Assembly: GCA_014058105.1 (NCBI GenBank)
Contig: JACGCM010002435.1
Location: 1,798,001 to 1,862,000 of the forward strand
Reading direction: 5' to 3'
DNA length: 64,000 nucleotides
Source: Kingdonia uniflora
Taxonomy: Eukaryota; Streptophyta; Magnoliopsida; Ranunculales; Circaeasteraceae
Part shown: positions 57,850 through 64,000 of the stretch, piece by piece
Position numbering within the stretch: position 1 is the stretch's first letter
How the letters are laid out: every line of letters starts with the position of its first letter
Notes under the pieces: model-generated
Told to the model about the DNA's origin: nothing
What the model saw: only the letters and a program-made list of their open reading frames with translations
Databases searched by the model: none
Program-made: the position numbers and the translations under genes

Positions 57850-58135
57850 CTACGGAAAATAGTCACTGAATGTTATTGTCGGATAATGCATATGTCGACA
57901 AATATTACGTAAATTTCCCGAAAACTATTATCGACTTGTGTAGTAAGTGACAATAAAGTATCAAATGTATCTAGTAATATCACACTACAAATTGTCTATA
58001 CATAATGTATCGAAAAATAGTCATTATGTATTACTTAAACAAATTGTAAACATTGTCAAAACCCCAAATATCGACAATTATACCAGATAATAGCATACAA
58101 CAATTGTCGATACATTAACAAATCGATAATTACAA
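57850..58135. repeat. TGTCGA-type array, right arm of the MULE
   Basis: ATTGTCGGATAATGCATATG, TGTCGACAAATATTACG, ATTATCGACTTGTGTAG, ATATCGACAATTATACC and CAATTGTCGATACATTAAC follow closely. Its placement, inside the right end and upstream of the PMD start, mirrors the array at 42958-43470. Confidence 0.75.
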
Positions 58136-58649
58136 CTAGGTATATCCTTGACATTATGGGATCTATTTGTTGATGTTTTGGGTACATCCCAATTTTGGGG
58201 AATTTTTAATGAAATTGAAGATTTAGAACAAAAAAAAAAAGACGTAACGGCTTTGCATGGGAAAGTGAACATAGTTACCCAATTTTTTTAAAAAGAGAAA
58301 AGAATGATAAAGCCCAATTACAAATGGTTAAAAATAATCTCTCAGAATTGGGAAGTACCTGGACTGAACCACTGATAAATTGCAATTCTAACACCCAAAA
58401 CCCTTTCTGAGCAAAGATAAATTTCTATTTTTGTTATCATTGTCCACATAATTTTGATAGAAGAACAAGAGAGAGAGAGTGAGAGTGAGTCAGAGGTTAA
58501 TTTGAGGGAGGGACAACTACCTTCTATTTGGAGGTGTATGGGAATCTCTCTAGCACCTCAGTCCTTGCATGTGATCTCTGAAAATGATTGTGATGGAAGA
58601 GAGAGAAAGAGAGAGAGAGAGAGTAAGTGAGAGACTGATTTGTTAGGGT

Positions 58650-58858
58650 GGGAGTGAAGTGAGATTAGAGAGGTAGAGGACCCCGAGGAAGAGAGAACAA
58701 TGTTTTGAATGTTGTCCACACCAGTAGTTTTTTTTGCCACCTATACATTTCCCCCCCAAAAAAAATGTCTTACCTTAGCAAGTAACTGTCACAGCTGTGT
58801 AGTGAGGGTGTAGTGTTTGATGAGTGTAGAATTTTTGAGTGTATGCGAATTTGTCCCC
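58650..58858 (-). repeat. MULE right terminal inverted repeat
   Basis: Reverse complement of the left end, best over 58690-58858, with GA/CT microsatellites marking the inner border. The element terminus is ATTTGTCCCC, next to the target copy CACATAGAG (58859-58867). Confidence 0.9.
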
Positions 58859-59020
58859 CACATAGAGTCCTAGAGAATTGAGTAATGGCTACAAACATTC
58901 CCCTCGAAACAATAATGAAGCTAATATAGAGAAAATTATATTATTGTACCCTATATGAATACACAACCTCTCTAAATGTACTAAAAGCTTTGGTCAAAAT
59001 CATTTCTAATTTGCACAGTT

Positions 59021-61628
59021 TTGGGTCACCCATCCCAGCCCAAAGTGATCACCGATCAAGAATGTCTCAAAGAGATAATGAAACAAGGAAGGAGTGAAAC
59101 CGAATGTCGAGATCACGATCAAGGAACCCATATAGAGTATCATGAAACTTTAAACTCACATCATCAGCATCGACCACTCAGGGTAATCGACGAACTTGGC
59201 ATTTGACCCCACCACCTCCTCCATGATGAACCATAAAGGAGATGTTGGTCCCCGAAGGGCAAGGATATTTTAATCCTCTCGCTGCTATATCACCTCATGT
59301 GCTTCCTCAGTTCGTTACCTTGGATGACTTGAACAATCTGATTCAGGCTATACATTCTAATAATCCGAGTCGAAGATCTGCTCTAGACCAGGTCGAAACA
59401 AATTCTATCTCTCCTCACCTCGATGTTATGCCTGTTCCAGACAATTTCCTCATGCCAAAATTTTATCAGTATGCAGGCCTCACCGACCCTCTAACCCATG
59501 TCAGACACTTCAAAGTAGCTGTCAACCTTTATTCTAAACTCGATCACATGTTATGTTGTTTATATAACATGAGCCTTAAGGAAGAAACTCTTAGATGGTT
59601 TCATATAATTCCTGAAGGATTGATAAGTAGTTTTGCTCAATTGTAGCAATTGTTCGAATCAAATTATGCACATGCTAAAGAACATGAGATAACAGCCAAT
59701 TCTTTGTTCTTTTTTGAACAGGGTGTGAAGGAAACCCTTACAAATTTCTACAGACATTTCCTTCTATCAGATCATGAACTAAGATCCAAAGATTGTTATA
59801 CCAGCATTCACTTCTATACTCCACATCGATTCTAAAGTTTGAGAAGAACTAATACTTCACAAGCTTAAAACGGTAACAAAATTGATAAATGTAGTTAATA
59901 ATTAAATTAAGCATAAACGATCAAAAAAGGATAAGATGAAAAGTTCTTCTGTAATTTATTCCAATGATGTTCTTTCACCACTATACCCGAAACTGAAAAG
60001 TAACGCTGTTACCAAACAACGTGGGCGATCTAATGATAACATCAAAGGAAAGACAAGAATATAAGATAGACAAATTCTAGTTCTACCACTTATGACAGCC
60101 ACCTTATATGTTATCTTACCCATCTTGAGGGGGGACGAGTTCTTTCGAGAAGCACAGGAAATTCTTGACGTCTTGAATAAACCTTTATGTCAGTATCATA
60201 ATGTCCATAGCCATGAGACTGATAACTGTTATTTTCTCATACATAATTTTTATCGAATTATCTTGGTAGGAAGGCTTCACGAATATGTCATCGATGTCCA
60301 GAACTTTCTCAAAGAAGAAACAAAAAGGAAGGAAGACAAACAAGGACAAGGCCAAGCTCGTCATTTGTTCATGATCGAGATCGAGAAAGGAAATAAGCAA
60401 AAGAAGGATGAAAAATTCTCATGATGCTGTAAGATGACTTCTTCTAAGAAATCTGCCAAACTTCTTCAGCAAAGGAGAATGCTCATATCATATTTCCTTC
60501 AAGGACTGCGATGCCAGTCATATGAAATATCCTCATGATGACCCACTGGTGATAATGCTCAAAGTAGTACATGACTACTTACACACGTTCCTCATGGACA
60601 CATGAAGCGTAATAAACATACTATTCAAAAGAGCAGTTGACGTCTTAGGCCTCAAAGATTCCGTTAAAGCTTTGACAATAACTATCATAAGCTTCAATGG
60701 TTCCAAAGAATCTACTTTGGGAGAAATCACATTGCCTATTCACGCAGGGTTAGAAATAACTTTTGTCAAATTCTTCATCATTAATACTAAATCCAAATAC
60801 CTGGGAATCTTGGGAAGAAGTTAGCTTCACTCAATCAAAGCAGTACCTTCGAAATATCATTTGGCTTTACGTTTGCCGACTGATTACTGAGATTACAAAA
60901 TAAAAGGGAGTCTAGCCATTATAAGGATGTGTGAGAATATCACCACGAACTCTCATGATACACAACTTTTGAAGGCATAGTAATTATTGAAAGAGCCCCT
61001 CCTAACGTTTGAACAACATAATACTGAAATAGTCAAATCTATAGAACTCAATGGACCTTGGAGAAATACTTTTATTGGCTCTAAACTCTCACCAGAAGAA
61101 AGAGAAACCCTCATCCAGCTGTTGAAGAAAAATGTTGATGTCTTTGCATGATCTTTTCAAGAAATATTGGGGATTGACCCTTCCATACCATGCCCCAAAT
61201 TAAACCTAGTACCTGTCAGCAAGCCTGCGTACAGAAGTGACATAACCTGGCACCTATACTGTGAGAAGCAGTTAATGAAGAAATCGATAAGCTACTTTGA
61301 GTTGGATTCATCCAAGAAGCTAAATATCCCAAATGGGTTTCGAACATCGTAGCTATCCCAAAGATGAATGGGAAAATTAGGGCCTGCGTAGACTTCACCG
61401 AACCCAATAAGTTTATACCTAAGGATAACTTCCTTTTCCCTTTGATACATCACCTCCTCAACTCTGTGGCAGGATATAAACTTCTGTCGATAATTGATGC
61501 AGCGTCCGGATATAATCAGGTTCCACTTGCAGAAGAAAATCAAGAAAATAATATATTTGTCACAGAAATAGACCTCTACTATTATACAGTTATGCCATTT
61601 AGATTAAAGAATGTAGAAGCAATGTATT
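59021..61628 (+). pseudogene. Ty3/gypsy (Tat/Ogre-like) gag-pol remnant
   Basis: Gag is seen as FLMPKFYQYAGLTDPLTHVR, HFKVAVNLYSKLDHMLCCLY and LRWFHIIPEGLISSFAQL (59450-59650), a good match to Tat-lineage gags (DP-x-x-HV-x-x-F and WFxxLPxGSIxSFxxL). QYHNVHSHETDNC (about 60190) is a degenerate zinc-binding region. The protease area has MKYPHDDPLVIMLKV and FLMDT-stop-SVINILF in place of DNGSSAxILF, then AGLEITFVKFFIINTKSKYL and LHSIKAVPSKYH. RT gives NGKIRACVDFTEPNKFIPKD and KLLSIIDAASGYNQVPLAEE with YYYTVMPFRLKNVEAMY, where it stops abruptly at 61628. No LTR was found. Confidence 0.85.
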
Positions 61629-61630
61629 AG

Positions 61631-63252
61631 TGTGTGTACTACACATTTAAGATAAACCCCAAAAAAGTAGGCTATCACTACTTGGCGAGGTTCTTGAAGA
61701 GATCGTTGTTCTATGACATGGTGTCAACAGGTAAGCGATTCAGTGACAAATGCTTACACGTATCTAGGAACTATGAGTTCGACAAGAAAGACCCTGGGGA
61801 TCCCTTAAAGAGAAAGACTTTTCACTTAGGTTTGTGGTTAGGTAACTTAAATGTCGATATTTGAATTGCTGAATGTGATGTGAATTGTTTGTAGCTGTAT
61901 TTCATTTATGTACAGCTTTAAAGGAGGTCGATAGGAAGTCGAAAGTAAAGGAAGAATTGTACAAGGCCAGGAAGAGTTTCTTTGGTAGGATTGACAATCT
62001 TGTCATCGACCAAGATCGTGTGAGTACCCTAGTTCAAGAGGCCGGGTTAAAAAGGTCGAGGGAAAAAGGTTTGGAACTCCCTGTTATCGACAGTAAGATG
62101 TCAATAAAGAATAAAAGGGTCGCAGAGTCTAGTCTGCCATTGGATACGGAGATAGACTCGATGTTTGCATAAACATAGGGAAAGAGTAAAAGAAAAGGGC
62201 AGCGAGCCAAGCTGTTATTCCTTTACTTCCTCATAAGAGGAATACTCAACGGTCGACAACAAAGGAGGAGGTGAAGATTGATAAGCCAGCTGCTTTGTTG
62301 GATATGCGTCCTCCATGGGGTGCGACAAGTGTACTCCTGAAGAAGAAGGGGAGTAGGGAGTCGTCGAAGAAAAAGTTTGTCAAGAAATCTGAGGTTGAAG
62401 TCTAGAGGAAGATAGATTTTTATATATCAGGGACAAATGTGTTGCAGGCTTAAGTTGATGATTGTCTAGTTGGGGCTGAGAGCTTGATGACATTTCTCGG
62501 CGAGGGCCACCACAACATGTCGAAGGTGAGAATTTTTTTTGCTTTGTTTTGATTAAAGAAACTGGTATGTCATTCAAATACTTAATTTATGAATGTAATA
62601 TAGATCAAAAAGTTGCTGAAAAAGGCAAAATATCACATTGTTGGTAGTAGTGACCTTTCAAATCAAGTGTTGGCGTATAAAAACATCGAGAAAGATTTGA
62701 AGAGGGAGAAAGAAGCACTGATCGAAGTTAAGAAGTGGTTGAATGCAACGCTGAATACCTACAAGTTGGAAACTCGAACGGCGTGGGGCGTTGCTCTTCG
62801 TGAAGCAAAGAAAATGTGGAAGAAGGAAAAGAAGGAGGCTTTGGCATTGCTTAAGACAAATTTTGAGAAGGATGTAAGGGAGAAAATTGTCGATGCGCAA
62901 AAGGCGATGGAGCTTGAACATGGTAAGATCCTCAACAAAGTTAGGGATCAGTTGATGGCGGAGAACTTAGATACTTGTAAGAAGGTAAGAGCCCACTATG
63001 TAGGGCAGTGCGAGTTGCTGAAGGTGAGGAAGGATCATTATAGGGGGTTGGCCAAGTTTGGTGGTATTGTTTTTGAGGATTCAGATGTAGACGATAATGT
63101 TCCCTAGAATCCTGAAGTTCTTAGTAGGATGGAAGTCGTCGATGATGTGGTGATCATTGAAGCTGATGGGCTGGATCCTGAGGAATCATTGGAAGTGTTT
63201 ACTCCTGAGGGGTTAGCGAAGGTTGATGACGTCGTGTCACCTCCTAGAGTGT
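61631..63252 (+). pseudogene. Coiled-coil transposon protein (putative gypsy-type transposon family), two exons
   Basis: Right after the RT break a different protein begins: [40 protein letters not shown] and [13 protein letters not shown], similar in style to the plant 'putative gypsy type transposon' family (GYWYFxxR then SGKxWKxxFFFVxG). After basic stretches with stops (62172, 62403), exon 1 ends at MTFLGEGHHNMSK with a donor at 62526. A 78-bp intron leads to exon 2, which continues [20 protein letters not shown] and a Lys/Glu-rich coiled coil ([40 protein letters not shown]). An acidic tail VVIIEADGLDPEESLEVFTP follows a stop at 63105. The family name is tentative. Confidence 0.5.
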
Positions 63253-63674
63253 AAATACATTTGTGTAAACATTATGATGTTTTAAAAGAGAAAAGTAAAA
63301 GTGGTCAGTGGGACCTGAACAATTTTAATTATGCGATGTTTTGAATGATGAATTTTAATTTTTGAAGAAGGTTTTTTGAAAATTTGTGATGCATATATGT
63401 TGTAAATCATGCTAAGTATTAAATTCGACAAGAATGATATTTGTTGAATGTGATTGTAACCCGTAGCAGATAAGTAAGGAACGCCTGGTGGTGTGATAAG
63501 TAAACAATGGCCATAAAATGGCAAATAATGTGAAAGATTGCCAGATGTGTATCCTCATTGGGATATCTAGATTTTGATTCGAAATGAACAAAATAGTTAT
63601 ATTTTTTTTGATAATTAAGGAATGCGAAGTTAAGTATCTTGCGATTGGATAATGTTCGCATAAAATGGAATGAT
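63253..63674. other. 3' flank of the coiled-coil gene, nothing else recognised
   Basis: AT-rich sequence with no convincing open frame. It may include the 3' untranslated region of the gene before it. Confidence 0.4.
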
Positions 63675-63852
63675 AGTCTGGATGCATACTTATCATGTAT
63701 GGATCGAGAACAAGTAAAGATAGTAAAGATGATTGTTGTTTGGTGCATACTTATCAAGTATGGATTGAGAAAAAGTAAAGATAGTAAAGATGATTATTGT
63801 CTCGTGCATACTTATCAAGTATAGATGAGAACAAGTAAAGATAGCAAAGATG
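63675..63852. repeat. Three 60-bp tandem repeats
   Basis: Units with GCATACTTATCAAGTAT and AAGTAAAGATAGTAAAGATG recur at 63684, 63744 and 63805. The array may continue in degenerate form up to 63870. Confidence 0.9.
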
Positions 63853-64000
63853 TAAGTGACAGTAAAGATTGTTTTATTGGAATCGATGATAATTATTACA
63901 GTATTATCTGTAAAAAAATAATTAGTTGAGCTATTTTCCATGGAAATTAAAGTTGGACTTCGTCTTCTCTCATCAGCCAGTAAGTTTCGTTATCTATTTT

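Larger units (their letters stand above)
42344..58858 (+). mobile_element. Mutator-like element (MULE), 16.5 kb, FAR1-type, with PMD gene
   Basis: The ends are long inverted repeats beginning GGGGA-x-x-x-ATTCGCATACACT, flanked by a perfect 9-bp direct repeat CACATAGAG (42335-42343 and 58859-58867), the hallmark length for Mutator. Inside, a FAR1-like transposase runs left to right and a PMD gene runs right to left, each starting near one end. Arrays of TGTCGA-containing repeats sit in introns and between genes, and a hAT element has inserted at 43871. With stops throughout and a changed catalytic residue, the element cannot make active transposase. Confidence 0.9.

Noticed and set aside
63675..63852. 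CRISPR-like regular repeats
   Set aside because: The whole 60-bp unit is repeated without unique spacers, and the DNA is plant nuclear.
63639..63941. Frames with regular repeats near the window end
   Set aside because: Produced by the 60-bp tandem repeat; no start context or motif.

Overview
The window is nuclear DNA of a flowering plant, most likely a eudicot, from a transposon-dense, gene-poor part of a chromosome. The reasons are AT-rich sequence, plant splice sites and TATA boxes, and plant-specific families: chromoviral and Tat-type Ty3/gypsy elements, a Ty1/copia LTR, FAR1-type Mutator transposase, plant mobile domain (PMD) genes and Helitron ends with a CTAG terminus. I could not identify the species. 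No rRNA, tRNA, CRISPR array or organellar block was seen, and almost every recognisable protein is broken by stops, frameshifts or truncation.

Layout. (1) 1-6.85 kb: the 3' end of a Ty1/copia element whose 3' LTR (535 to 6845) is split by a degenerate minus-strand chromovirus (990-6657). (2) 7.8-8.65 kb and 40.78-41.8 kb: two paralogous small minus-strand genes, each encoding six copies of a repeat of about 21 residues. They are the only intact and unrecognised coding sequences here. (3) 8.8-9.2 and 10.18-12.93 kb: a MITE and a 2.76 kb relative with GAGCATCTCCAGCAG-like ends. The larger carries a decayed PMD gene. (4) 13.2-14.3 kb: fragments of an HMGA/linker-histone-like gene and an ABCG (PDR) transporter gene, with splice sites kept. 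(5) 17.35-38.65 kb: four Helitron 3' ends of one family, all in the same orientation and head to tail. Two neighbours abut with no spacer. Their cargo includes pieces of an S-domain receptor kinase, LINE-type reverse transcriptase, ILP1/GCFC (captured twice) and an RBR E3 ubiquitin ligase. (6) 42.34-58.86 kb: a 16.5 kb Mutator-like element (MULE) with long inverted ends and a perfect 9-bp target duplication. It holds a FAR1-type transposase (plus strand), a second PMD gene (minus strand), repeated TGTCGA-rich arrays, and a nested 4.76 kb hAT element whose own 5' third is duplicated. (7) 59-61.63 kb: a Tat/Ogre-like gypsy remnant, joined at about 61.63 kb to a different coiled-coil transposon gene (61.63-63.25 kb). 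A 60-bp tandem repeat follows.

The order of some events can be read: copia, then chromovirus inside it; MULE, then hAT inside it. Most interesting are the repeat-peptide gene pair, the presence of PMD genes in two unrelated DNA-transposon types within 50 kb, and the head-to-tail Helitron cluster that sampled the same host gene twice. All assignments rest on reading the sequence by eye. No database search was run.
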